Positions 1-9,157 of a DNA stretch of 64,000 nucleotides are shown one piece after another. The notes under the pieces were generated by a model. That model saw only the letters and a list, made by a program, of their open reading frames with translations. It searched no databases and was not told where the DNA came from. A program made the translations under genes and the position numbers. This stretch comes from Longitalea luteola. Lineage in GTDB: Bacteria > Bacteroidota > Bacteroidia > Chitinophagales > Chitinophagaceae. The stretch is taken from the NCBI RefSeq assembly GCF_017356035.1, contig NZ_JAFIQX010000003.1, positions 1 through 64,000 on the forward strand, given 5' to 3'. The first letter of the stretch is position 1, and every line of letters starts with the position of its first letter.

Positions 1-110
1 TCCAAAAACAACACAAAACCTTCCTTATCTTTTACAAAATGTGTTATATCAAAATATTCAAGTGTCCCTTCCGGTAAAAAATAGCCTAATAATTGTTTTT
101 CCTTATCCAA
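1..110 (-). CDS. Partial transposase, ISAon1-like N-terminal region (cut by window edge)
   Basis: The minus strand reads about 36 codons from a TTG at 110 to the window edge, opening with LDKEKQLLGYFLPEG and continuing with an EYFDIT stretch. This resembles the small N-terminal transposase protein of ISAon1-type (ISL3-related) elements common in Bacteroidota, where the transposase is split in two ORFs and this part carries the DNA-recognition region. A TAA lies four codons upstream of the TTG in frame, so the start cannot be far away. The family match is from memory and the gene is truncated by the window, so whether the element is complete cannot be seen. Confidence 0.45.
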   Translation of the reverse strand, partial: MDKEKQLLGYFLPEGTLEYFDITHFVKDKEGFVLFL

Positions 111-284
111 TGTTCCTGTCGTTTAATTTTCGGCAAAAGAACTACTTTATCATAAATCCCCCAACTTTTCAACATGATCCGTAATTGAAATGAGGCAGAA
201 TACTCGGTAACGTCAATTGTAAACAGAGAACATTGAATTAATAGTTTGAAGGTGGATAATTAAGCCGCGAAGGCTTCAGTAGCA
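111..284. other. Intergenic stretch beside the transposase fragment
   Basis: No convincing ORF or terminal inverted repeat was found. If the transposase fragment belongs to an intact element, its outer end should lie in this stretch. Confidence 0.4.
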
Positions 285-338
285 AAAGTCCGGAAGAATG
301 TACACTCACATGAGTGCGATCTTTCCGGACTTTTTTTT
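285..338. terminator. Hairpin terminator, probably bidirectional
   Basis: AAGTCCGGAA pairs with TTCCGGACTT and is followed by eight T on the plus strand. The loop holds a second small palindrome (CACTCA/TGAGTG). Minus-strand readout ends with a shorter T run, so it may also end the short minus-strand ORF at 394-642. Confidence 0.75.
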
Positions 339-393
339 CGTATAATCTGCATAGCCGCATCGCATATTAGTCTGCAGAGAAGGCCCTGTGATA

Positions 394-642
394 TCAAAGT
401 TGTGTATGCGACAACAGTGTTTGCTGGCTGTCATTGGGCAGCTGAAGTAGTAGCAAGTCACAATGGTGGTGTTTTGCCATGGCATCATAGAAGCTGATGC
501 CAGGGGACGGCCTCTTTAATACCAATGGTAATTGGAATGCAGGCAGGAAAATAACATCAGCGCCCGGGCAACAAGATGAAAAATATTCATTCATGCAGGT
601 GAGAGCCGCCGGATGATGATGAAGGATGAGCAGTCCCGGCAT
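394..642 (-). CDS. Small hypothetical protein, possible decayed receiver-like ORF
   Basis: An 82-residue ORF starts MPGLLILHHHPAALTCMNEY and later reads CDLLLLQLPND. The spacing of LLIL-HHHPAAL and DLLLLQLP recalls the first and third strands of a response-regulator receiver (ILIVDDHPAAL and DLVLLDL), but the acidic pocket and the phospho-acceptor aspartate are absent. It lies 48 bp downstream of the DUF6496 gene on the same strand and 56 bp before a hairpin terminator. It could be a decayed receiver, an unrelated small gene or chance. Confidence 0.25.
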   Translation of the reverse strand: MPGLLILHHHPAALTCMNEYFSSCCPGADVIFLPAFQLPLVLKRPSPGISFYDAMAKHHHCDLLLLQLPNDSQQTLLSHTQL

Positions 643-690
643 TGCCGCGCTAATGTATCAACGTTATCAACCGATCAACGCTGTTAACTT

Positions 691-954
691 TTATGAACTT
701 TTTTTCCTGGCTGTACTTCTTCTCTTACCTGCTGTTTTCTTTTTCGCCGTTGTTCCTCTTTTTTTTGCTGCTTTCTTTTTCTTGGGAGCCGGCACTTTCG
801 CACCTTTCTTCCTGGCTTCAGATAATCCAATGGCAATTGCCTGTTTACTGCTGGTTACTTTTTTACCACTTCTGCCACTACGTAAGGTGCCTTTCTTTTT
901 GCGACGCATGGCGCTTCCCACACTGCTCTGCGATTTTTTTGAATATCTTGCCAT
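691..954 (-). CDS. DUF6496 lysine-rich histone-like protein
   Basis: This 87-residue, very basic protein has two parts. Residues 1-55 follow the DUF6496 pattern: MARYSKK, then a KGTLRSG-SGKKVTS segment and KQAIAIGLSEARKKGAKVP. Residues 56-87 are an almost pure Lys/Arg/Ala tail resembling the C-terminal tails of histone H1 and chlamydial Hc1-type proteins. No signal peptide or membrane segment is seen. Binding to nucleic acid is inferred from composition; the DUF itself has no established role that I know of. It is monocistronic or followed by the doubtful ORF at 394-642. Of several overlapping ORFs here this is the only one with a recognisable family pattern. Confidence 0.85.
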   Translation of the reverse strand: MARYSKKSQSSVGSAMRRKKKGTLRSGRSGKKVTSSKQAIAIGLSEARKKGAKVPAPKKKKAAKKRGTTAKKKTAGKRRSTARKKSS

Positions 955-1353
955 AGCTGTTCTTTTTAATTAGCTGAATAATAATACCAATAATGAAGGC
1001 GAAAATTACCATGCCATCAGCCTGGTTTTTTGTATCCATGTTACATAATACAGTTTGTTGACGATGCTTCAGTAAAATGTAGAAGCGGTTTCCCATTCAA
1101 ATATCTGCTGTAACATAGCTGCCTGTAAAACAGGGCGGAATAATTTTTTAATTAACTATAGGGTCATTAAGCTTACGTGGTGTTTGCCGTGGATCATGAA
1201 TGAACATCCATAGTAAATACGTAGTTGGTAAGCCTTCTGAATATGTCCGGCAGCAGTTGGATGCTGGCTTAACCAGAATTACGTGTGATGCATCACGTTG
1301 TATAAACCTTACATATTCTTACAATTAATTGGAAACTTAAAAAATGATTTGAC
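955..1353. other. Divergent intergenic region between DUF6496 and DUF2383 genes
   Basis: About 400 bp separate two divergently oriented stress-type genes. I see a 12-bp palindrome at 1285-1296 and A/T-rich stretches but no clean promoter match. A 72-residue ORF at 878-1096 overlaps the DUF6496 gene and is not supported. Confidence 0.5.
1285..1296. promoter_or_regulatory. 12-bp perfect palindrome, candidate operator
   Basis: GTGATGCATCAC reads identically on both strands and lies 57 bp before the DUF2383 start. It has the size and symmetry of a dimeric regulator site; no regulator can be named. Confidence 0.35.
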
Positions 1354-1821
1354 ATGGCACAAAATAATGAAGTAATTGAAGTATTGAACGATCTTATCAG
1401 AATCAATAATGATCGTACTGCAGGCTACACAAGAGCTGCAGAAGATACTAAAATTGTAGACGTTGATCTTAGAACGATCTTCGAACGGATGGCAGATGAA
1501 AGCCGTCAGAATGCCATTGAGTTAACATCCCAGGTAGGTAGATTGGGTGGTGAACCCGCAACCGGCACCACTACTTCAGGTAAATTATACAGAGCATGGA
1601 TGAACGTAAAGGATATGTTTACTGGTAAGGACAGGCACGCTTTGCTGGCCTCCTGCGAGTATGGCGAAGATGCCGCTCAACGGGCATACGAAGACGCACT
1701 TTCTTCCGACGCTCCATTGCCAACCGATGTAAGACAATTGATCGTTAGTCAGAAAGCGACCCTGAAAAATGCCCATGACATGATCAAAAAGTACAGGGAT
1801 ATGCATGAAATTGCTAAATAA
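1354..1821 (+). CDS. PA2169-family four-helix-bundle protein (DUF2383)
   Basis: This 155-residue soluble protein begins with the DUF2383 signature: NDLIRINNDRTAGYTRAAED in the first helix, followed by an ERMADESRQNAIEL helix. The fold is a ferritin-like four-helix bundle. Members are widespread in stress-response clusters of Bacteroidota and Proteobacteria, but their biochemical role is not established. No signal peptide is present. The ATG follows an A-rich stretch with no clear Shine-Dalgarno. The gene stands alone: a palindrome lies upstream and a terminator follows 38 bp after the stop. Association with other small stress proteins in the first 3 kb suggests general stress regulation. Confidence 0.9.
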   Translation: MAQNNEVIEVLNDLIRINNDRTAGYTRAAEDTKIVDVDLRTIFERMADESRQNAIELTSQVGRLGGEPATGTTTSGKLYRAWMNVKDMFTGKDRHALLASCEYGEDAAQRAYEDALSSDAPLPTDVRQLIVSQKATLKNAHDMIKKYRDMHEIAK

Positions 1822-1859
1822 TTCTAAAATAGTGGCTTTAGTACTGTAGAGCAAAAACG

Positions 1860-1897
1860 CAGGCCGGGTAAGATCTCTTATCTGGCCTGTTTGTTTT
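1860..1897 (+). terminator. Rho-independent terminator of the DUF2383 gene
   Basis: CAGGCCGGGTAAG pairs with CTTATCTGGCCTG (two mispaired positions), followed by TTTGTTTT. Confidence 0.75.
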
Positions 1898-2042
1898 ATA
1901 GATGTTGATCTAACACCAAATTGTTGAAAATATATTGGAAAATTAGCATGTATGTGTGGAAATAAATACACTTTTTGGTTAAAAAGACCCTGAAATGCGG
2001 TGGCAAACGTTTTTCTAATAATGTTTATGCAAATTCAACGGT

Positions 2043-2387
2043 ATGAAAGCAGACATTAACAGCTCAACCCCTTATATCCAAAGCATGGTGTCGTGTTTGA
2101 GCAAAGTGGTTGATGATGGTTACAAAGAAGACTTTGTAGCCACCAAGGAAGGGTTAGAGTCATCCAGTACCCGCAAGCTCTACGGACCAAATGAAGTAAA
2201 AGTGATCACCTCCTTCCGTTTCGAAGGTTTTTCCGACCCCCACGATAGCGCCGTCCTGTACGTGTTAGAAACATCTGATGGGGTAAAAGGAACTTTGATA
2301 GATGGTTGTGGAAATTTAGCCGATCCGTTCGTATATAAGTTCATTTTGGATGTAGAGGCAAGGAACGAAAAGGTTCTGATCAACTGA
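2043..2387 (+). CDS. Small conserved protein often labelled phosphoribosylpyrophosphate synthetase (function unknown)
   Basis: This 114-residue cytosolic protein belongs to a small Bacteroidota family that databases frequently name phosphoribosylpyrophosphate synthetase. It is far too short for Prs and lacks the PRPP loop, so that name should not be trusted. The recognisable family core runs from about residue 60: FRFEGFSDPHDSAVLYVLE, then a GVKGTLIDGCGNLADPF segment. The N-terminal half (MSCLSKVVDDGYKEDFVATKEGL) matches the family's usual helical start. No membrane segment is present. The gene is monocistronic with its own terminator. Its function is unknown. Confidence 0.8.
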   Translation: MKADINSSTPYIQSMVSCLSKVVDDGYKEDFVATKEGLESSSTRKLYGPNEVKVITSFRFEGFSDPHDSAVLYVLETSDGVKGTLIDGCGNLADPFVYKFILDVEARNEKVLIN

Positions 2388-2424
2388 CCTAAGGTTTTCC
2401 ATCATATATACATAGGTAATACAG

Positions 2425-2458
2425 GGCTGTCCCGAATGTATCGGGATAGCCTTTTTTG
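2425..2458 (+). terminator. Rho-independent terminator after the 2043 gene
   Basis: GGCTGTCCCGA pairs with TCGGGATAGCC around a five-base loop, followed by six T. Confidence 0.85.
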
Positions 2459-2500
2459 TTTTTTAAGCGTTAGTAGGCTGGCGGCAATACATGTAAAAGT

Positions 2501-2531
2501 AAAAAGCCCCGACGTAACTACCGTCGGGGCT
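2501..2531 (-). terminator. Terminator of the lmo0937-type gene (minus strand)
   Basis: AGCCCCGAC pairs with GTCGGGGCT. The A run on its left is the U tract for minus-strand transcription. It starts 37 bp past the stop of the membrane-peptide gene. Confidence 0.85.
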
Positions 2532-2567
2532 GGCTTTGATTGAGACTTTTCTATATAAAGGATAAAA

Positions 2568-2714
2568 CTACGTGCTACGCATTAAGCCAAGGATCAACGA
2601 AATTACGGCCAGTACGATTAAAACGTGTATTAAGCCACCTGCACTATATACAAAGAAACCTAACAACCAGCCAATTACTAAGATCACTGCAATTAAATAC
2701 AATATACTTCTCAT
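2568..2714 (-). CDS. lmo0937-family small membrane protein (DUF5670)
   Basis: A 48-residue protein is encoded on the minus strand from ATG at 2714 to TAG at 2568. It reads MRSILYLIAVILVIGW, then LLGFFVYSAGGLIHVL, then IVLAVISLILGLMRST: two hydrophobic helices separated by a glycine-rich turn. This is the typical length and pattern of lmo0937/DUF5670 peptides, which are inserted in the inner membrane and are often found among general stress genes. A strong hairpin terminator directly follows, which supports a real short transcript. The function of the family is unknown. The overlapping plus-strand ORF has no family features. Confidence 0.85.
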   Translation of the reverse strand: MRSILYLIAVILVIGWLLGFFVYSAGGLIHVLIVLAVISLILGLMRST

Positions 2715-2783
2715 GGTGAACAATTTTAGGTTGCATAATAATGTAGTAGTAATAAAAATATATTGCCAGCAAACACGCCATAT

Positions 2784-2830
2784 TTCTTGTTGAAATCATT
2801 GCACGCGCCTTGCTTCTTGTTGAAATCATT
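2784..2830 (+). repeat. Two-copy direct repeat, 30-bp spacing
   Basis: TTCTTGTTGAAATCATT occurs at 2784-2800 and again at 2814-2830, upstream of the BrkB gene and of the divergent membrane-peptide gene. It may be a small local duplication or a paired regulator site. Confidence 0.6.
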
Positions 2831-2945
2831 ACTTCAGCTGGGTGATCGGTGTAGAAACAAATACTCATTGAAAGAGCCGCCGGTATAAGCACATTAAACG
2901 GGAACGTTCTTTTTACTGGTACGGGATATGATCATTATTAATATA

Positions 2946-3854
2946 ATGGCAAATACCTGGAAAATCTTTAAGCAGTCGGTTACTGAGTTTTTAGACGACA
3001 ACTGTATCAAGCTCAGTGCTTCCTTATCTTATTATACCATTTTTGCCCTGGGACCCACTTTGATCATCATCATTTCATTTGCCGGTATCTTTCTGGGGCG
3101 CGAAGCCGTAGAAGGTAAATTATATGATCAGATAAAAAACCTGATCGGAAGCGCGGCGGCTTTGCAGGTGCAGAACATCATAGCCAATGTGCAAACGAAT
3201 CAGCAGACCGTGCTGGCAGCCATCATCGGGTTTGTATTGCTTATTCTGGGCGCTACCGGGGTGTTTGTAGAAATACAGGGATCAATCAATTATATCTGGT
3301 CAATTCGGGCGAAACCAAAAAAAGGCTGGCTCAAATTCATTACCAACCGCCTCATTTCATTTTCACTGGTTATTAGCTGCGGATTCATTTTACTCGTATC
3401 ACTGGTATTAAACGCGTTAATGGAACTGTTGAATGAAAAGCTGCAGTTGTATTTCAAGAGTGTGACCATAGTCGTGTTCTACATCCTGAACCAGGTCTTG
3501 ATCTTTGCAGTGATCACCGCCCTGTTTGCCATTATTTTTAAAGTACTGCCCGATGCCACCATCCGGTGGAGAGATGCTTCTGTTGGCGCCGGGTTTACGG
3601 CCCTGTTGTTCATGGCAGGTAAATTCCTGATAAGTTTATATATCGGGAATTCCAATGTGGGTTTAACGTATGGGGCTGCCGGTTCTATTATCGTCATCCT
3701 GGTATGGGTGTATTATTCTTCCCTGATCCTGTATTTCGGCGCTGAGTTCACGAAAATATACTCCATCCATCACGGGGCAGGCATAAAACCCACAAACACA
3801 GCCGTATTCATTATAAAACACGAAGCAAAAGAGATCGGAGAGTCGAAGATATAA
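2946..3854 (+). CDS. YihY/virulence factor BrkB family inner-membrane protein
   Basis: This protein of about 302 residues carries the BrkB/YihY (formerly ribonuclease BN-like) fold with six predicted membrane segments. The first conserved block, DDNCIKLSASLSYYTIFALGP, contains the family's LSASLSYYT motif. Later come the long cytoplasmic segment after SINYIWSIRAKPKKGWLKF, and the YGAAGSIIVILVWVYYSS and LYFGAEFTK motifs near the C-terminus, all typical. The family is not a nuclease; its transport or envelope role is unresolved. An ATG at 2928 adds six hydrophobic residues; I prefer 2946 because MANTWKIFKQSV matches the normal family start. The following 143 bp to tamB contain no terminator, so read-through is possible. 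Confidence 0.9.
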   Translation: MANTWKIFKQSVTEFLDDNCIKLSASLSYYTIFALGPTLIIIISFAGIFLGREAVEGKLYDQIKNLIGSAAALQVQNIIANVQTNQQTVLAAIIGFVLLILGATGVFVEIQGSINYIWSIRAKPKKGWLKFITNRLISFSLVISCGFILLVSLVLNALMELLNEKLQLYFKSVTIVVFYILNQVLIFAVITALFAIIFKVLPDATIRWRDASVGAGFTALLFMAGKFLISLYIGNSNVGLTYGAAGSIIVILVWVYYSSLILYFGAEFTKIYSIHHGAGIKPTNTAVFIIKHEAKEIGESKI

Positions 3855-3997
3855 CCGACGTAGATTTTTTTCTACATCGCTAAACCTGCCCGTAATTCAC
3901 ACTTACTATTATTTCAATCCATGTAATGGCATAGGTATTTATAGTTTATAAACGTAACGCTCGATGTAAGTATCCTGGCTGCCATAGAAGTTCACTG

Positions 3998-6900
3998 TTG
4001 GATGAAAGGATACAGTACTCTAAAGCTAATGATGTGAAGAAAGCGGCTAAAATAACGCTGAAGATATTCCTGTGGATCTTTGTTGGTCTGCTATTGATAG
4101 CAGTGCTGGTACAAACGCCACCCGTCCAGAATTTTGCCCGTAAAAAAGTACAGGCATGGCTGCAACAAAAGCTGGATACCCGGTTCGAGATCGGGAAAAT
4201 TCGTATTGGATTTCCTTCCTCCGTCGTCCTGGATCAGATCTATGTCGAAGATAAAACGAAAGACACCCTGTTGTATGGCGGCCGCATCAAGGTCAACATC
4301 CAGCTGCTCAAACTGCTGAACAATGAGGTACGCATCGGCGACCTGCGGCTGCAGGATATGACTGCCAAAATAAAACGGCAGTTGCCAGATACCGTATATA
4401 ACTTTCAATTTCTTATCGACGCTTTTGTAGTTGAAAATAAAAAGCCCGCCCAGCCCGCAGATACAGCCGCATTGAAAATGAGCCTTGACCATTTGTATCT
4501 CGATAACATTCGTTTCCTGTACAAAGACACCATCACCGGTAATGACTGGGCCATTCAGTTAAAACATTTCGACAGCCGGATCAGTGAATTTGATCCGCAA
4601 AAGCAGGTCTTTAGTATACCCGCCATAAACCTCGATGGCTTAACTGCCCGTCTGTATCAGTATAAACCGCTTGTGACCGTAGAAGACGTAGTAGCCAATG
4701 ATTCCGCGGTAGCGCCCATGCCGGCCATCAATCTGAAGCAGGTGCAGCTGAAGAACATTGATGTCGAATACAGGAACGATGTGTCGGCCCTGTATACCCA
4801 CGCCAAAATGAAGAACCTGGACACCCGCGTTAATACGACTGACCTGAATGGACGCCGCATTATTCTTGATCAGCTTCAGTTGCTGGGGTCTGAAACCCGG
4901 GTAACCATGGGTAAAACAGCTGCGGCCAAACTGGTTGCCGAAAAAGCAAAGACAGAAGCCAAAGATGTGGTTGCCCAAAGCTGGTTTGTGAATGCGAAAA
5001 ATATAAATATCCAGAAAACATTTTTCCAGTTTGACGATGAGAACCAGCCCCGCCAGAAACAGGTGCTGGATTATGGACATTTGCAAGCAAGCGATCTTAC
5101 GCTTCAGGCGCGTAACGTGCTAATGAACAAAGACTCCATAACCGCTTCTGTACAGCAGGTGGCGTTCAAAGAGCAAAGCGGGTTTACCTTGCAGGAGCTG
5201 CGCGGTGATTTTATGTACACCGGCCAAAAAGTGCGTATCGACCGGTTGTTGGTGCAAACCCCCGGCACCCGGATAAAACATACCATCCACCTCGATTACC
5301 CTTCCCTGGAAAGCATACAGAAAGATATTGGCAGCCTGCAGGTAAAAGCCGTGCTGCCCGGCTGTTATGTTTCCAATAAAGACATTCTCTATTTTGTTCC
5401 GGCGCTCAGGAGCCAGCCAGCATTTAGTGACCCGGCTACCGTTTTTTCCATTAATGCCGATGTCCAGGGCCGCGTGAACCGGCTTACCGCCCGCATATTA
5501 CAGGTAAGTGGCTGGAACGATACCAGGCTCGATGTAGCCGGTACCATCGTGGGCCTGCCCGATATAAATAAACTGTATGGCGATGTGCGGATCAAAGAAG
5601 TTCGTACCACCCGGAAAGATGCCCAACGATTCCTGCCTAAAGAAGTACTTGCGCAGATAGATATTCCTGCCAGTGTGCAGCTTACAGGTACTGTTAAAGG
5701 GAACGGGCAACAAATGCAAACCGATTTACAGGTGAAATCTTCCTCGGGCAATATTGCCTTGAACGGCACTATGGCCAATTACCAGGATGTGAAGGCAGCT
5801 ACTTACGATATGGAGGTACAGGTACAGCAGGTGCAGGCAGGAGCTATCTTGAAAAACCCCGGTTTGCAAACAGTATCTGCTAACGTGGAGGCGCAGGGCA
5901 AAGGGTTAACGCTGGAAACAGCCGACGCCAGGTTGAAAGGAACGGTAGCTTCCGTAGTATTTCAGAAGTACAATTACCAAAACATAAATCTGGATGGAAC
6001 GATCAAAGACCAGCAGGCCAAAGCGAACCTGAGTGTGATAGATGAGAACATTCGGCTGGCCGGTAATATCGGCGTGAACCTGGCCCTGGCCGAACCGGCG
6101 CTGGTGGCCGACGTTATGGTCGACAGCATTAAAACCAAACCGCTCAATTTAACACCCCAGGATCTGGTGTATCGCGGAAGGATCACTGCCGACATGCCGA
6201 GTATCAATCCCGACAGTTTGCACGGCGATGTAAAGATCATTCATTCACTACTGGTAGTAGGCAAAGACCGCTTGCAGCTGGATACGATCACCGTGGAAGC
6301 CAGGCAGTCCGGCGACAGCAGCCGGCTCACTTTGGAAAGTGATATTGCCAAAGCAGCCCTCACGGGCAAGTATCAGTTAACAGCGCTTGGCACTATTTTC
6401 ATGCAGGCCGTACAGCCATATTTTGCGGTTATGCCCAAACAACCAGCCGATACGGCCATTATAAAGCCCTATAATTTCCGGATGGCTGTGTATGCCCGGG
6501 ATAATCCTGCACTGAAAGCCGCGCTGCCTACGCTACAGCGGTTTCAGTCGTTACAGTTGACCGCGCATTTCGCCAGTGACAGCGGCTGGCAGGCTAACGC
6601 ACAGGTGCCTATACTAGCCATGAGCGGTATGGCCATAGATGATTTGCAGCTGGATGCCGGCGTTCGCGACAGTGCCCTGTACCTGAACACCACCGTGAAA
6701 CAACTCCAGTTCGGCGGCAATACAGTGCACAATGCGTTTGTATGCGCCAATGCGGCAAAAAACAAAGTCGATTTTCTCACCCGCTTCCACGACCAGACAG
6801 GCCGCATACAATATGCTATTCCCGGCGTTATGCACCAACCACAATTTGGTGTGTATGACATCAGCCTGAAAACGGACAGCCTGTTATTGAATTATGACCT

Positions 6901-9157
6901 GTGGACTGTGGCGCCTGATAACAAAATACATATCGGAAAGAACGATCTGCGCGTGACCAATTTTATGCTGAACCACAACTTTCAACAGTTCAGCCTGAAA
7001 AGCCAGGGCAACATGGTGAATGCGCCTGCAGAGGCCAGCTTTACCAGTTTCCAGATCTCAACGCTGGCAGATTTCGCTACCTCAGACACGCTGGCTGTGG
7101 ACGGAACACTCGATGGCGAGATCTTGTTATACAACCTCACCACACAACCGCTTTTCTCCGGGGATATGACCATCACCAACCTCAATTTCCAGCACGATAC
7201 CGTAGGCAATGTTATTGTGAAGGCAAAGAATACCACCCCGCAGATCATTAATGCCGATGTTTTGTTGACCGGCCGCGGCAACCATGCCACCGTGAAAGGA
7301 GATTTTTATCTGAAGCCGGTGAATGGAAATGATTTCAAATTCAAAGTGTCGCTCGATACATTGAACATGGCCTCTATAGAAGGAGCAACCCAGGGCGCCA
7401 TAAAAGATGCATCAGGCCGTATTACCGGTCAGTTCGATGTTTCGGGTTCGTTTGCAAAACCAAATGTGAACGGGGCGCTCAGCTTCAAACAAACAAATCT
7501 GAACCTGAGCATGCTTAACAGTTTGTTCCATATTGAAGATGAAACGATCACCGTGAATAACCAGGGCATCCGGTTCGACAGTTTTATAATAGAAGACTCT
7601 GCCAGGAACAAAGCCACCATTGATGGCATGGTATATACGACCGATTTTGCAAAATACCGGTTCGACCTCTCGCTGCGCGCCAATAACTTCCGCGCCATGA
7701 ACAGCACCAAACAACAGAACAGGTTATATTATGGCCAGCTCATCTTCAGCAGTAATATGAAAGTGAAGGGAACAGCCGAACAACCTGTTATTGATGGAAG
7801 CATCACCATCGCCGATAAAACGAATGTAACGGTGGTATTGCCGCAGCAGGACCCATCGGTTGTGAAAAGGGAGGGCATTGTACAATTTGTAGATATGGAT
7901 GCGCCCGAAAACGATACGTTGTTTAACAATGCCATGGCCGGATTTGATTCCCTGAATAGGTCAGGCTTACGGGGACTGGATATCACTGCCAACCTGGAAA
8001 TTAAAAAAGAAGCCATATTCAGCATGGTGGTAGATGAAGGCAATGGCGACTTCATTCGCATGCAGGGTGAGGGATTGCTGTCTGGCGGTATAGATCCCAG
8101 CGGTAAAACGACCCTTACAGGTTCCTATGAGATCCAGAATGGCGCCTATGAGTTAAGTTATAATTTTTTAAAGCGGCGCTTCGAAATACAGCAGGGCAGC
8201 AAGATCGTTTGGAATGGCGAGCCTACCAAGGCCGACCTGGATGTTACGGCTATCTATAAGACCAAGGCAGCGCCGATGGACCTGGTAAAGAACCAGATCG
8301 CCGAAGAAGAAGCCAATACCCGTAATGCTTACCTGCAGCGGCTGCCGTTTGAGGTATTGCTGAAATTACAGGGTGAATTATTACAACCACAGATCAGTTT
8401 TGACATTCAATTACCGGAAGAAAGCAATGAGGTTTCAAAAGGAACCGCCACTACCATCAACTACCGGCTTACCCAGTTGCGGCAGGAGCCTTCAGAGTTG
8501 AATAAACAGGTGTTCTCCCTGTTGCTGTTGAACCGCTTTGTTGGTGAGAACCCGTTTGAAAGCAGCGCAGGCGGATTAACAGCCGAATCATTTGCCCGCC
8601 AAAGCGCCAGCAAACTGCTGACCGAACAATTGAATCGGCTGGCCGGTGATCTGGTGCAGGGCGTTGATATCAATTTCGACGTCACCTCGTTCGACGATTA
8701 TTCAACGGGTACTGCCCAAACCCGTACCGATATGAACGTGGCCCTGTCGAAACGGCTCATGAATGACCGTTTAACGGTAACCGTCGGCAGCAATTTTGAA
8801 CTGGAAGGCGCCCGAAACACCAACCGCAGCTCGAGTAATATTGCCGGCAACGTAGCCGTTGATTACAGCCTCAGCAGGGACCGCCGGTACATGTTAAGGG
8901 CATACCGCAAAAATGAATACGAAGGCGTTATTGAAGGTTACGTGATAGAAACAGGCGTAGGATTTATTATTACCCTTGATTATAATAAATTCAGAAACCT
9001 GTTCCTGAGCAAAAAGGCCCGTGAAGAAAGGCGCCAGCGGATCAGGGAGGCCCGTGAAGAACGGCAGCAACAGCAGCAACAGGAAGCACCTGCTCCACCC
9101 CAAACACATATTCCATCACCTGAAAACAGGGAATTCATAAGGCGTGAAGACAGCTAG
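3998..9157 (+). CDS. tamB: TamB, inner-membrane-anchored translocation and assembly module subunit
   Basis: This very large protein (1719 residues) has an N-terminal anchor helix at about residues 20-42 (LKIFLWIFVGLLLIAVLV), followed by AsmA-like beta-taco repeats and the TamB/DUF490 domain over roughly residues 1270-1650. TamB proteins span the periplasm as a hydrophobic groove and work with a BamA-family partner in outer-membrane protein insertion and lipid movement. The start region (LDTRFEIGKIRIGFPSSVVLDQIYVED) is typical of Bacteroidota TamB. The C-terminus ends in a charged, glutamine-rich tail. Its last 14 bases overlap tamL, indicating translational coupling. It is longer than enterobacterial TamB (about 1260 residues) but normal for the phylum. 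Confidence 0.95.
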   Translation: MDERIQYSKANDVKKAAKITLKIFLWIFVGLLLIAVLVQTPPVQNFARKKVQAWLQQKLDTRFEIGKIRIGFPSSVVLDQIYVEDKTKDTLLYGGRIKVNIQLLKLLNNEVRIGDLRLQDMTAKIKRQLPDTVYNFQFLIDAFVVENKKPAQPADTAALKMSLDHLYLDNIRFLYKDTITGNDWAIQLKHFDSRISEFDPQKQVFSIPAINLDGLTARLYQYKPLVTVEDVVANDSAVAPMPAINLKQVQLKNIDVEYRNDVSALYTHAKMKNLDTRVNTTDLNGRRIILDQLQLLGSETRVTMGKTAAAKLVAEKAKTEAKDVVAQSWFVNAKNINIQKTFFQFDDENQPRQKQVLDYGHLQASDLTLQARNVLMNKDSITASVQQVAFKEQSGFTLQELRGDFMYTGQKVRIDRLLVQTPGTRIKHTIHLDYPSLESIQKDIGSLQVKAVLPGCYVSNKDILYFVPALRSQPAFSDPATVFSINADVQGRVNRLTARILQVSGWNDTRLDVAGTIVGLPDINKLYGDVRIKEVRTTRKDAQRFLPKEVLAQIDIPASVQLTGTVKGNGQQMQTDLQVKSSSGNIALNGTMANYQDVKAATYDMEVQVQQVQAGAILKNPGLQTVSANVEAQGKGLTLETADARLKGTVASVVFQKYNYQNINLDGTIKDQQAKANLSVIDENIRLAGNIGVNLALAEPALVADVMVDSIKTKPLNLTPQDLVYRGRITADMPSINPDSLHGDVKIIHSLLVVGKDRLQLDTITVEARQSGDSSRLTLESDIAKAALTGKYQLTALGTIFMQAVQPYFAVMPKQPADTAIIKPYNFRMAVYARDNPALKAALPTLQRFQSLQLTAHFASDSGWQANAQVPILAMSGMAIDDLQLDAGVRDSALYLNTTVKQLQFGGNTVHNAFVCANAAKNKVDFLTRFHDQTGRIQYAIPGVMHQPQFGVYDISLKTDSLLLNYDLWTVAPDNKIHIGKNDLRVTNFMLNHNFQQFSLKSQGNMVNAPAEASFTSFQISTLADFATSDTLAVDGTLDGEILLYNLTTQPLFSGDMTITNLNFQHDTVGNVIVKAKNTTPQIINADVLLTGRGNHATVKGDFYLKPVNGNDFKFKVSLDTLNMASIEGATQGAIKDASGRITGQFDVSGSFAKPNVNGALSFKQTNLNLSMLNSLFHIEDETITVNNQGIRFDSFIIEDSARNKATIDGMVYTTDFAKYRFDLSLRANNFRAMNSTKQQNRLYYGQLIFSSNMKVKGTAEQPVIDGSITIADKTNVTVVLPQQDPSVVKREGIVQFVDMDAPENDTLFNNAMAGFDSLNRSGLRGLDITANLEIKKEAIFSMVVDEGNGDFIRMQGEGLLSGGIDPSGKTTLTGSYEIQNGAYELSYNFLKRRFEIQQGSKIVWNGEPTKADLDVTAIYKTKAAPMDLVKNQIAEEEANTRNAYLQRLPFEVLLKLQGELLQPQISFDIQLPEESNEVSKGTATTINYRLTQLRQEPSELNKQVFSLLLLNRFVGENPFESSAGGLTAESFARQSASKLLTEQLNRLAGDLVQGVDINFDVTSFDDYSTGTAQTRTDMNVALSKRLMNDRLTVTVGSNFELEGARNTNRSSSNIAGNVAVDYSLSRDRRYMLRAYRKNEYEGVIEGYVIETGVGFIITLDYNKFRNLFLSKKAREERRQRIREAREERQQQQQQEAPAPPQTHIPSPENREFIRREDS

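Noticed and set aside
878-1096. 72-residue minus-strand ORF with a hydrophobic stretch
   Set aside because: It overlaps the well-supported DUF6496 gene in another frame and has no recognisable family features.
3858-3878. GACGTAGA/TCTACATC hairpin as terminator after the BrkB gene
   Set aside because: The T run is in the loop instead of after the stem, so it does not look like a functional terminator.
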